Shown here one piece after another: positions 22,190 to 32,377 of a stretch of 64,000 nucleotides of DNA. The notes under the pieces are model-generated. The model did no database searches, was not told the DNA's origin, and worked only from the letters and a program-made list of their open reading frames with translations. Numbering within the stretch: position 1 is the stretch's first letter; each line of letters begins with the position of its first letter. Origin of the DNA: Bimuria novae-zelandiae CBS 107.79 (taxonomy: Eukaryota; Ascomycota; Dothideomycetes; Pleosporales; Didymosphaeriaceae); contig ML976720.1 in NCBI GenBank assembly GCA_010015655.1, forward strand, positions 165,626-229,625, in the 5' to 3' direction. The position numbers and the translations under genes were made by a program.

Positions 22190-24073
22190 GTTCCTAGCGT
22201 CTTCCCGCAGTGAAGAAGAAGAAAATGTACTTGGACCACATTTGCTCCTGCTGTTTGCTGATCCCAGTCACCAACCAGCCTGCAATTAACGTGCAGAGCG
22301 TGCAAGTACAGCTGTTCACTTTTGTGCGCTGGCACTCCTCCGCTCCCTCTTGTTTATAATTGAACCAAGGAACCTCAGTGCTACAAAAACTTTGCCATTA
22401 TTTCCAAGTAGCTATGATTATGCTACTTCTACTTCTCTTGATCACCATTCTCACTGCAGGCTTTGCGGCGGTGCTCCCGAAGGGCGGTGTACATCCCGAG
22501 GGCAGTATCACGGCGATCAGTCCCTTGCTTCTCCCAGCTGGAGATGTTGCTGGCAATAATCATCTATACGTAGCTGCTACGTGCAACTACACCATTCATT
22601 AGCTGATTGTCACAGGTTGAAGTGTGGGGCTCCGCAGACTATTCTGGCAATTCGTATACGTGGACATTCGACAAAGTCTAACAACATATGTGCTATGTGT
22701 TCGGGTAAGTCGTACCGGGAATCCAAGCGCGTGTGACAGCCACACTGAGGTATACAGGTGCGATGTGAACTGCATTCGGTCCATGAAGATCCACCCAACT
22801 CGTCAGCATCCCAACATTACGTGCCAGGTCGAGTAGGTCTCCCGCGAGGAGCGATCCGTTGGTATGTAGCTGACAGACGAAAGGTACTTCTACATGTGCG
22901 GAACGAGTGCATGGCATGTAACTGTACATAACAAGCACGTATCTAACATGCAGAAATACTCCCGTGCCGGTGACTGGGGACAACCAGACAAAATCATGTA
23001 GTGCTGGTTCGGCTGAGGCTCGTCGAAATCATCGCCACCATCCTGACCGGTCTCTGGTGGAAGCCATGCGAGTTTCTGGTTAGTATATCAGTGGATGGAC
23101 GGGATGAAAGAGGGTTTTTGGATGGCGATAAAAGCTGCCGAGTGATGAGCATATAATAGGTGGAAACACTTACTACCTTCGTGCCTTCCCAGGCTTGCAA
23201 TTGTGAGCTCGAAGGACAGCATTCCCCACCACTTCAATTCGAGAGCAGAGGCCATACCACGTCACCTACCTTCCACCTATCTCTAACCTTACCTCCGAGA
23301 TTTGCATAAATCCCCCTTCCGTCGCCCTCCTGAACACTTCTTTATCGCTCTTCCTCCTCTTGGACCGAACCTACACACTCAATGCTTGCACCTGCCAACA
23401 GAGCGTGCAGATCGCACCCTCTGCATTCTAGGTAAACCATTCACAGGCATACCCAGCCTACAAACCTACACCCACCCAAAACCACGACCACCGCATCCAC
23501 ACAAACACCACCTGACTCCCCTACCCGACCCACCACCAATTTCCCATGACGCTTCGACACACAACCCCCTGCTCACCAAAACCGCGGCAGATCTGCAAGG
23601 TACACCTCTGCACCCGCCGCCATCCATAACGTTTCTCCGGCTCCTCCGAAAATCCTCCAATGACGCCTTCCCCGCACACTGCCGCAGTCTCGGCGCACGT
23701 CTCCATCACGATTGCGCCTCCCGCGCCGGAGCAAAGCACCACGAAGTGTGGAGAAGGCCGCGCTCGGTCCTCGGCCTAGGGTAGCGGATGCGCTTATGGA
23801 GTCGGTTTCTGCACCAATGAGCTTAACGCGGGGGACGGAGCAGGCTGCGCGCGCCGTTGGTGTCCATCGGTGAACGTCATAAAAAATACTGGGTTGGGGG
23901 TAAGGGTAAATAGCAGTGCAGGCGAATGCGCGCGAATGCAAGGTAAACAGGGACGAAATTGTTATAGGTGGGTGGGTTCTGGCGAGGGTATAAAGGTCTG
24001 GTAACGCTGTGATTAAATGTGATTTGCTATTGCTTCGATTGGATTGAGCCTTTGCAATTGAGCGCTCGGCAAG
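22190..24073. other. Long intergenic region, no convincing gene
   Basis: About 1.9 kb. Frames on both strands at 23,300-24,220 are C/A- or R/G-rich low-complexity translations that mirror each other and look non-coding. The right end is the promoter of the GH51 gene. Confidence 0.35.
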
Positions 24074-26244
24074 ATGGTGGGACTTAGACTCGCGGTCGCA
24101 GTCGCGGCTGTAGCTGCGCAAGCGGTTGCTGTGGACATTGTGGTCAAGGCTTCTGGTGGCAACGAGACTGGGAAGTTTGGACACCCCTTTGGGTACGGGT
24201 TTTTGCACGAGGTAAGAGGTCACTCGCTCGCGATTAAAGCTGTAATGTGCGATGCTAAAGGAGTATTTGATAGGACATCAACAACTCGGGCGACGGCGGC
24301 CTCTACGCTGAACTGATCCAGAACCGCGCGTTCCAGTACTCCCGAGCGTTTCCCGTTTCAACGGCGCACTACTTCCCCATCAATGGTGCAAGCCTCAGCA
24401 TCCAGAACCTTTCCGTGCCACTGTCGAAAGCGTTGCCTGCGTCCATGCGCGTAGCTGCCGGGCGTAACAGCACCGGGTACAGTACGGGCAAGATCGGATT
24501 TGAGAATGAAGGATACTGGGGCATCGCGGTAAGCCGACAAAAGTACACCGGTTCGTTCTGGGTCAAGGGAGCGTACGAGGGCTCTTTCACGGCATCGCTG
24601 CAGTCGAACCTCACAGACGACGTTTTCGGCTCCGTCGAAGTCGAGAGCAAAGCTGTGGACGACGAGTGGATTGAGCACACCTTTGAGCTCGTGCCTGAGA
24701 AGGACGCGCCGAACTCGAATAACACGTTTGCTATTACCTTCGACGCTGCCGGTACCAAGAATGGATACCTTGACTTCAATCTGATCAGCTTGTTTCCGCC
24801 GACATACAAGAACAGAAAGAACGGGCTGCGGATAGATCTCGCTGAAGCGCTTGCGGAGATGAACCCGTCCTTCCTGCGATTCCCTGGCGGTAATATGCTG
24901 GAGGGATTGACGAACGACACATACTGGGATTGGAAACAGACCCTTGGTCCGCTGAAGGATCGTCCCGGATTCCAGGGTGTTTGGCAATACCAGCAGACGA
25001 ACGGTTTAGGTATCATGGAGTACCTCGAGTGGGCGGAGGACATGGGTCTGCAAATCGGTAAGCATTCACAGTCATTATCATGGCTGAGTCTACAAGTCTA
25101 ACGTGCTGAAGTCCTTGGCGTATGGGCTGGTCTTGCGCTCGACGGAGGTGTCACATCCAAGGAAGACCTTCAGCCTTTCATCGAAGATGCCCTCAACGAA
25201 ATTGAGTTCGTCAGCGGCCCAGCAGACTCAACCTGGGGAGCGGTGCGTGCAGCCTTGGGTCATCCTGAGCCCTTCGAACTGAACTACGTCGAAGTCGGTA
25301 ACGAAGACTGGCTTGCTGGGTACCCGGGAGGATGGGACTCGTACAAGGAGTACCGCCTCCCGATGTTCTATGAGGCCATCCAGGCAGCATACCCGCACAT
25401 CCAGGTCATTTCCTCGAGCGCCTCTAGTGACCCAGCTCCGGAAGGCGCGACCACCGGTCCTAACAACGTGGAAGGCATCAACTTCAACAACACCCCGGGT
25501 GTTATTGGTGACTACCACCCCTACCGCCGTCCCGACGAGCTTGTCGAGGAGTTCGACCGTTTCGACAATGACATCGGCCACATTGTCGGCGAGGTGGCTG
25601 CAACTCACGTAAACGGTGGCGAGACGCCCAGATGGAACGGACCGCTCAACGCCTACCCGTGGTGGATTGGCGCTGTCGGCGAAGCCATCTCTCTTATCGG
25701 GTACGAGCGCAACAGCGACCGCATCCCAGGTACTTTTTACGCGCCCGTTATTAAGAACATCAACCGCTTCCAGTGGCCCATCACACTGCTTCAATTCTCT
25801 GCCGACCCTAAGCAGACAACTAGGGCTGTGACGTGGTATTGCTGGACCCTCTTTGCGCACAGCCCTATCAGCCACACGCTGCCGACGACCAGCAACTCGA
25901 GCTACGGGCCGCTCTACTGGGTCAGCGGGAAGGACGAGGCTCGGGGCGATGCGTTAGTGTGGAAGGGCGCTGTCTACAACACGACGAACAGCAGCACCGT
26001 GCCAGTCTCGGTGCACTTCCAGGGCGTGGCGCCAGGAACGAAGGCATCACTGACGGTGCTGACCAATGCCGTTGGTGATCCGTACGCGTTCAACAACCCG
26101 TTTACTGGCATTAACATCGTGAACACTACGACGAGCGAGTTGAGCGCAGGCGTAAGCGGCGCGTTCGAGTTCGTTCTGCCGGAGCTGAGTGTTGCCGTGT
26201 TGGATACAGGGAAAGCGGGGAACTCGACGAGCTATCGTAGGTAG
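24074..26244 (+). CDS. abfA: GH51 alpha-L-arabinofuranosidase A, secreted
   Basis: Three exons (24074-24211, 24274-25057, 25112-26244) with 62- and 54-nt introns give 684 aa. The signal peptide is MVGLRLAVAVAAVAAQAVAVDI. FGYGFLHEDINNSGDGGLYAEL, formed across intron 1, is the conserved N-terminal barrel motif of GH51. A carbohydrate-binding-like sandwich follows, then LRFPGGNMLEG. After intron 2, YVEVGNEDW carries the acid/base Glu (E372) and DIGHIVGEVAATH the predicted nucleophile Glu (E468), with GDYHPYRRPDEL between. A C-terminal beta domain closes the protein. The enzyme releases terminal arabinose from arabinan and arabinoxylan outside the cell. Several NxS/T sites suggest N-glycosylation. 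The family call is near certain; the symbol follows the usual fungal name. Confidence 0.95.
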
Positions 26245-26751
26245 TAGTGTTGTTGTAGCACGTGACTGACGTCAGAGGTGGTGTGTGTGGAAGGCACCAC
26301 CTAGGTGCACGAACTACTAAGTCAACAGACTCTCGCCCACTTTCCTTCTGCCTATAGACTCCACACACTCTTTTCTACAGATAACAATACAGCTTGTTTG
26401 TCCTTATATGCCTGCCTGCCTGCCCACAATTGTATAAACATAGAAAGTGAATTGACGAGAGGGGAAGCTGCGAATGCGCCACGCTCGGACCTTCCCCGCA
26501 TTTCCGATCAACATTATTGAGATCTACAGCAATCTCACTGCCTCCGTTTAACACCTTAATCTGCCATAATCTGCCATAATCCAACAACGCTTCGGCACTC
26601 GTTCTGAATTGTGTCCGTTGGCCTTGTGCTCGTCCTCCACACGCAGGTCGCTCCCCACGTCTTCCCGTCCAGAGCGTGACGCGTGCTTGCCGTCTTACCC
26701 ATCGCACCTTCTGCCTTTCCACCGTAGCAATTCAGCCCTCGATACCTCACA
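26245..26751. other. Intergenic, promoter of the Mpv17-like gene
   Basis: No gene is recognised. It is pyrimidine-rich before the start codon at 26,752, as is common in fungal promoters. Confidence 0.4.
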
Positions 26752-27384
26752 ATGCCGCTCTCAGAGCTGCCGCCGATGCTCTCAGCCTGCGTGTTGTCGC
26801 TCTCCATCGGATGCGTCTCGAATATCATCGCTCAGAGACTGAAGGCGTACACAGAAGACACCCCCTTCGTCTTCGACTACACGCTCTTCTACCAGCTCAC
26901 GGCCATGGGCTTGATAACGACGCCAATCAACTACTACTGGCAGAAATGGCTGGAACACTTGTTTCCCGGCGAGAAGCTGGTTAAGCGAGCGCGCACGCCT
27001 TCTGCCGACGACGCAGAGAAAGGCGCCTTCCTCAGGGACGATGGCGACGACAAGCGCATCATTGACGAAGAAGTCTACGTGCGCAGCTGGGGCAACGTCA
27101 TTAAGAAGACCATCGCCGATTCCATGACGGGCGGCGCATTGCTCAACACGACCATGTTCTTGGTGTTGCTTGGCCTGATGCAGGGCAAGACATGGGGACA
27201 AATTGGAAGTGACATTCGCGAGGAGGAACTGAACATCATCTGGAACTCGTACAAGATTTGGCCGTTTGCGAACATGTGCAGCTTTGCCTATGTACCCGTC
27301 GAGAAGCGCATCGTCTTCCTGAGCTTCTTTGGCTTGCTCTGGAGCATTTACATGACTCTAGTTGCCTCGCGGCTCTCGGCTTAG
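26752..27384 (+). CDS. Mpv17/PMP22-family membrane protein
   Basis: A single exon of 210 aa starts MPLSELPPMLSACVLSLSIG. It has four hydrophobic segments and the family's C-terminal signature IWNSYKIWPFANMCSFAYVP followed by EKRIVF, which corresponds to W(S/N)xYKxWPxxxxxxFxxVPxxxR. AQRLKAYTEDTPFVFDYTLF matches the N-terminal motif in which an Asp/Tyr pair precedes the second helix. Proteins of this family (Mpv17, Sym1, PMP22) sit in the inner mitochondrial or peroxisomal membrane and act in metabolite permeability or stress adaptation. An acidic loop (residues about 80-105) between helices 2 and 3 is longer than in Sym1. Its stop codon overlaps that of the convergent gene. Confidence 0.9.
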   Translation: MPLSELPPMLSACVLSLSIGCVSNIIAQRLKAYTEDTPFVFDYTLFYQLTAMGLITTPINYYWQKWLEHLFPGEKLVKRARTPSADDAEKGAFLRDDGDDKRIIDEEVYVRSWGNVIKKTIADSMTGGALLNTTMFLVLLGLMQGKTWGQIGSDIREEELNIIWNSYKIWPFANMCSFAYVPVEKRIVFLSFFGLLWSIYMTLVASRLSA

Positions 27385-28232
27385 TTCGACGCGCCCTCCT
27401 TCCATGCCGCTTGTACTGCGTCCCAGTACCGTCCTTCGTTCTCGCGTACATGCCCTGCGTGCGGGCTCTTCTCGAACCGAACTCTCGTCACTTTCCAACC
27501 CTGTGCCTCGGACAATTCTGCGTGCGATTCCACCTCGTCGTCCCCGACCATCTCGTCCGCTTTGCTATACAAATACACTCTGGGGGCACGCTTGTCGAAG
27601 AGCGTAGGATTGTTGAGCTGTCGGCGGATGACAAAGATCTGGTTTTCATACCCGCCTAGCTTGTCCATTGTGAACAGCACGGCAATGAAAAAATGAATCA
27701 TCGCCGAACCCAACATTCTCCATAACCAGAAGCGCGGCAAGGACACGGCCAGAGCATTATGACTCCTCTGCCAGTCCCCATTCCCTGGAGCGGAGTCCAT
27801 CGCTTGCGCGCGCATGGGAAGCGGTGTTCCTTCACGCTTGACCCATGCTTTGGCGAGCTCATTTAGTTGATTGGCGCCGCCGTTGGAAAAGCTGTGTACG
27901 AGTATCTCGCCGCCCGCCTTCACATGCTCTTTGATGACTTCTAATGCTGGGGTCAACATCATGTCGTATGTTGCCTCGGAGCGGAAGAAGTCCACGACTT
28001 CATTTCGAATTAGCAGTATCCGCGCCGTGGGGAATAGCTTGCGATGCGCGACCGTATATTTGGCAATGTGTTTGGACGCGGCGCCCATCCAGGATAAAAG
28101 GAGTATAAGGGGCTCTTTCGGAGTGTATGAATCCGGTGTGAAGAGGTATGTGTTGGTTGCGATGTGGTCGAAATCGGCCAGAGGCCTCGAGACTGCGGTC
28201 TTTGGTCCGATCGACAAGTCAAGTGCCGACAT
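27381..28232 (-). CDS. PaxU/TMEM53-like alpha/beta hydrolase-fold protein (DUF829)
   Basis: The protein is 283 aa from MSALDLSIGPKTAVS; an upstream in-frame Met at 28,310 would add 26 residues that look like UTR. It contains LILLLSWMGAASKHIAKYT (the conserved WxGA block), YDMMLTPALEVIKEH, ILVHSFSNGGANQL (the GxSxGG-like nucleophile elbow with Ser), AMDSAPGNGDW, and VYLYSKADEMVGDDEVESHA followed by FEKSPHAGHVR with the catalytic-type Asp and His. This is the DUF829 pattern found in PaxU of indole-diterpene clusters and in TMEM53 proteins. Despite the PaxU name, most fungal copies lie outside such clusters, and no cluster genes surround this one. The biochemical role is unknown. The gene is convergent with the Mpv17-like gene and overlaps it by four bases. 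Confidence 0.88.
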   Translation of the reverse strand: MSALDLSIGPKTAVSRPLADFDHIATNTYLFTPDSYTPKEPLILLLSWMGAASKHIAKYTVAHRKLFPTARILLIRNEVVDFFRSEATYDMMLTPALEVIKEHVKAGGEILVHSFSNGGANQLNELAKAWVKREGTPLPMRAQAMDSAPGNGDWQRSHNALAVSLPRFWLWRMLGSAMIHFFIAVLFTMDKLGGYENQIFVIRRQLNNPTLFDKRAPRVYLYSKADEMVGDDEVESHAELSEAQGWKVTRVRFEKSPHAGHVRENEGRYWDAVQAAWKEGASN

Positions 28233-28343
28233 CTTCGAAGTTTGGATGAGATCCGTCCTGGAGGCTTTGGCTCGTTTTATTTCTCGAGGTCCACGCAAAT
28301 AATTATACAACTGGCCCCACGTCCCTTTGTAACAGTCGATTTG

Positions 28344-28673
28344 TCAACCTGATTGTTTTCCTGGAGTGGGAATTTTCTTACAACCTGAAGCTGTGGCGGT
28401 GACCTCAGCACTCACTGACATCCAGTCGTAAAGTTGCTTGGCATACATCAGCCGAGGTATCTCCATGATTGGCTCCTTATTCGCGCCATCAGACGGCCAC
28501 AACTCGCCGTCCGGCGAAAGAATACAGCCACGTTCGAGAATCGGCATGTTAAATCTTCCCGAGTTCCTTATCAGCCTCTCTGTCCCGTCCAAAGCTCGAT
28601 CCTGGTCATATTCGTGCAGTCTAGCCTTGGCATTCATCAACATAAAGCGGATGGCCAATGAAAACACACGCAA
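28344..28673 (-). CDS. Possible fragment of a hypothetical protein
   Basis: A 109-codon frame contains a coding-looking block, RFNMPILERGCILSPDGELW and EIPRLMYAKQLYDWM, but no family is recognised and no exon partner is certain. A minus-strand frame further upstream (28722-29153) overlaps the AA8 gene and may be antisense only. It is recorded because its residue composition is better than that of random frames nearby; it could be a degraded gene. Confidence 0.3.
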   Translation of the reverse strand: MRVFSLAIRFMLMNAKARLHEYDQDRALDGTERLIRNSGRFNMPILERGCILSPDGELWPSDGANKEPIMEIPRLMYAKQLYDWMSVSAEVTATASGCKKIPTPGKQSG

Positions 28674-28908
28674 TACATTGTTTGGACAATTGACCCAGAA
28701 TGTCTCTCGAACCGCAATTAACTAGTCCTGGATGATGGTATACTGTTCTATTTTCAACCGACGGTGTTCTGGAAGTCGGATTGATACCCGCAACATGCAT
28801 GTGGACACAAGTCTTGATATAGGAGCGAGTACCTCGAAAGGATGGGCAGTTCTCCCAAGGTCTCGCAGCTTCCGAGCCGTAAGCCAGAATTTCGGAACCT
28901 GATCTACC

Positions 28909-29685
28909 ATGCGTGTCATAAAGACGCTCGCTGTCATAGCAAGCCTCATCACCTTTAGTCCGTATCTCCACTCTCTCCCTGTGTGCTGCCGTGCAGAATT
29001 TACAACACGATAGCGCTCTCCCAAAGCTGGGTCGCATCCAGATACTACGATTCCGCCTCTGGCATTACCTATTCTTCGGTCGTCCTTCCTAACGGCGTCG
29101 CCTACCGCCTTGCTCTGCCTATCAACTCGTCCACCGCGGATGGCATCATCCAAATAGTCGCGCCGAACAAATATGGCTGGTGCGGGTTCGCTTGGGGCGG
29201 CCGCATGGTAGTGAACCCGCTCACGGTAGCGTGGCCTTCTAAAGCAACCGCCGGTGAGAAAGTCACAGTCAGCAATCGCTGGGCAACGTGCGTCATCCCA
29301 TACTTTTCCTCCTCCATACTATCCAACCTTCCTCTCCAAACTCGTTATCGAAAACTCTCTTACGAATAAGTGACTATACAGTGGCTATTCCGCGGTCCCC
29401 GGTGCCTACGCTGGCGCCTCACACACGTACCTCCCTATCAGCCCCTCCGTCACCAATAGCAGCCACTGGTCTGTCACAGCGCGGTGCCAGGGGTGTACGC
29501 GTTGGGGAAGCACGAACATCGAGACGGCTGGTAGTGCGACGTTTGCGTATGCGTGCTCGACGACTGCGCCGAGTAGTCCGGCGAGTAATGAGAGTAGCTT
29601 CAGCGTGCATGAATCGCCTGGCCGGTGGAGTCATGATCTCACGATTGCGAAGAATGCCAGTTTTGCGGATTGGGTGGGACAATGA
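28909..29685 (+). CDS. Secreted AA8 cytochrome-domain protein (cellobiose dehydrogenase haem domain without the flavin domain)
   Basis: Exons 28909-28982, 29027-29287 and 29382-29685 give 212 aa. Exon 1 encodes a signal peptide (MRVIKTLAVIASLITF). The domain begins SRYYDSASGITYSSVVLPNG and continues IVAPNKYGWCGFAWGGRMVV, NPLTVAWP and SNRWATGY across the 94-nt intron, then HWSVTARCQGCTRWG. M85 and H188 are the probable haem b ligands; their spacing of 103 residues resembles the Met/His pair of cellobiose dehydrogenase. The frame ends SFADWVGQ, so there is no GMC flavin domain, linker or CBM1. Such stand-alone AA8 proteins can pass electrons to lytic polysaccharide monooxygenases. The 44-nt first intron and the start codon are the weakest parts. 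The GH51 gene 2.7 kb away has a related plant-wall role. Confidence 0.85.
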
Positions 29686-31181
29686 GCGGTAGATGGGTGC
29701 TCTCTATGTACGGCGGACATCCCGTGTCTGGCTTATATGAATTCGCGTACTGTCGATTTAGAACGGCTTTACACATGCGTTTCCTTCACCCAAGTTTTCT
29801 CCCACGTCCTGGAAGTCTTGAAGCTGTGGCGGCCTTGTCTTTGGTTCGTTGTCTTGAAGCATCTCGAAGTCGCAACGACTATCTCTTCATGGTCAACGAC
29901 GTCGCGTTTAGGCAGCGATCTCGCAGTGAAGATATACGATCCCATCTGGTCTTAAGTCACCAACGTTTCAGCTTTTAGTTGCGTTCACCTAGGCACCTTT
30001 TGTCCCACGTTACTCCGGTTCTGCCAGAAGACGGGTACAAACAAAAACTATACCTGTATTTGGGTAAGCGAGCTATCCAATCACAATTGTTGGTCCCATG
30101 ATGGAGATCTAGGCACGTGCCCTTTATGCCTCCTGCGGATTCTTCACTTTTAGAATCCCCCTTTCCGCCTTGTTATCTCCTTTGTAGAGGGTTTTAGGTA
30201 TGGAATAGCAGGGCTTCTGAGCGCGTTCACCGTGCCCGTGATCGTTTCTATAACAGCGCAGTGGTTAACCCACTGGGCTTTTGGCTTTTTAAAATCGCTG
30301 CGTTGTTAACAATTACAGCGTCTTTGTGCAGGATTATGCCGTGGCTTGGAAACGCTGCGAAACAACCCAAGATGCAACGGCGCAGTGGCTGTACACGTAA
30401 CATGGCGATGCCTAACTTTCTTCGCAATGACGCAACAATCCATTCATTTTACTCCGCGGGAATCTCACTTTGTACCTACCGTCGGGAATTAGAGGGTTTT
30501 ATGCGCATGTGAATTTGTCACGGAGGCTGTGGCTTGAATCCTGAAGCTAGGTGCTGGTGCTGCGCGGAACCAGTGAGCGAGTCACACTTGAATGCTCATG
30601 TTCTTTTATTACATCGCCGAGCGGCTCGGATCGGAGTTAAGCTTCGAGCGTGAAACGCTAGGACGATCGCGTCCAGGTTGCAGGAGGACCATGTGTTGGG
30701 AATTCAGATGTTTGCAATACAGTAAAACGGTCTGAAGCTGCACGAAAGGCTCTATCAGTACCCTTTGCGCGAACACAATTGTCAAGCAAGTTACTTACCA
30801 GCATGCATAGGCAGAAATTCGTGCATCTTCCCTTATGTCCGTACCTAGATCGAGGTGTGGCGATGAGACGCCTACGATACCGGCCTTGGGGGCCACAACG
30901 CGCACGAAGTGGATAACACGCGCTAATTACACGCGTCGTAGAGCGCTATGGATGACTAGTGTTGCGATATCAGGCCCCCAGAGGGCTGTCTGCGCCTCGC
31001 CCTGTACAAACAAAACCATGTGCTCATCCCGGGCGCCTCTGGCTCTCGTGAAGGTACCTAGGTACATACTGCCTGAACGACGCAGCACTCCTCGTCGAGA
31101 AGAAGTCCTGGGCGGTACAAATTCTCATTCCCTCACGCTAGGATAGTGCGTGAAACAGACAGACAGACACCTCCATCAAGA
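29686..31181. other. Intergenic, no gene recognised
   Basis: About 1.5 kb with short, unconvincing frames (for example 29,670-29,978 and 30,835-31,146 on the plus strand). No repeat or RNA gene is supportable. Confidence 0.35.
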
Positions 31182-32178
31182 ATGAGAAACATGGGAGTAG
31201 CTACGGTGCGAGGGTTACTCGCGGGATTATGGATCGGGCTGGTGAGTGCAGATTGTTACGCCCACGATGGTACGTCCAGCGCCCCATACTCAAGTAACCC
31301 AACCGTCACTAACACACCTCTCAGGCGTCCTCGCCAAAAACTCCGCCTACTACAACGCCGACTTCGAAATGGTCTCCTGCGGCAACGGCACCAACAACTG
31401 CTGTTTCCAAGGCGACAAATGCGGATCCAACCTTCTCTGCACGAACAGCGACGGCACGCCCACGCGGCAGTACTGCGCGGTGTCCAACTGGGACGGGTGC
31501 TCGACCATGTGCGCGGATGTGAAAACGACGGGCACCCTGCTCGTCGACTGCGGGAAAAATATGTACTGCTGCGGCGCTATCGACGCGAGTTGTTGCGATA
31601 ACGACGACGAGCATTTCTTCGTGGACCCCGAGACGGGAGAGGTCAAGCATCCGAGTAAGGCGACGGGCGCGGCGGCGAGCGCGAGCCCGACGTGGTGGAC
31701 TGTGGATAGTAAGGCGCTGCTTGCGGCGACGAGCTCATCCACATCATTGTCTTTGTCCATAGCAGCGTCTACGACGGGTTCATCGAGTGCCTCTGCTACC
31801 GGATCGTCGACGTCCGCGACACCGACGTCCTCGGCGACGAACACGGCTCCGCCTAGGGACAAAGACGGGGGCAAGAAAGGCCTCTCGGCTGGAGCGGGCG
31901 CGGGCATCGGTATTGGAGCTGCGGCCGCCATAGCGCTCGTGGGTGGCCTGGTCTGGTGGCTACTAAAGAGGAGGAGGCAGAACGTGTATGAGGCGCCGGC
32001 GCAGCAGCATACGGATCCGGAGTATGTGTATGACAGCGAGGCAAAGCCCCATGGAGATTATTATGCGCATCAGGGGGAGACGCCGTCGCAGGGTGTTGCG
32101 CACGATGGGCAGGTGCCGCCGCAGGAGCTGGATGGGGGGCAGAGGATGGAGATGCATGGGGAGTCGAGTCGTGTTTGA
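31182..32178 (+). CDS. Single-pass cysteine-rich surface protein (Mid2/SKG6-like architecture)
   Basis: Exons 31182-31269 and 31325-32178 are separated by a 55-nt intron (GTACGT...CTCTCAG) and give 313 aa. The protein starts MRNMGVATVRGLLAGLWIG, a signal peptide. The ectodomain is Cys-rich (CGNGTNNCCFQGDKCGSNLL, then YCCGAIDASCCDN), followed by a Ser/Thr/Ala-rich stalk. A glycine/alanine-rich transmembrane helix ends in VWWLLKRRR (about residues 225-255). The cytosolic tail is tyrosine-rich (EYVYDSEAKPHGDYYAH). This layout is shared by fungal wall-sensor-like and SKG6/Mid2-like proteins, where the stalk is O-mannosylated and the tail signals. No specific family is certain. An alternative start Met lies three codons downstream. 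Confidence 0.8.
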
Positions 32179-32377
32179 TGAATAGGAGGTGGATGGTTGA
32201 GGCGGGCGTTGGTGCTTGTTGATACTCGATATTGTGTCTGTACGCGTTTTTGAAGAGGACCCAGGTGTTTTTTATGCGCGTGCTCAGTCGTGTAGAACAT
32301 CCGGCGGCTTTAAGCCCACGGGAAGATCCCTTATAACCCAAAAGCTCGTCCCGTCTTCGAAGTCATCAACGATCCTA

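Noticed and set aside
23302..24223. Frames of 160-216 codons on both strands
   Set aside because: They are low-complexity, mutually overlapping, without recognisable motifs or splice partners.
28722..29153. Minus-strand 143-codon frame overlapping the AA8 gene
   Set aside because: It is antisense to a convincing plus-strand gene with a signal peptide and family motifs.
30255..30310. Possible tRNA gene (AGTGGTTAA-like A-box)
   Set aside because: No GGTTCGAnTCC B-box and no acceptor or anticodon stem pairing can be drawn.
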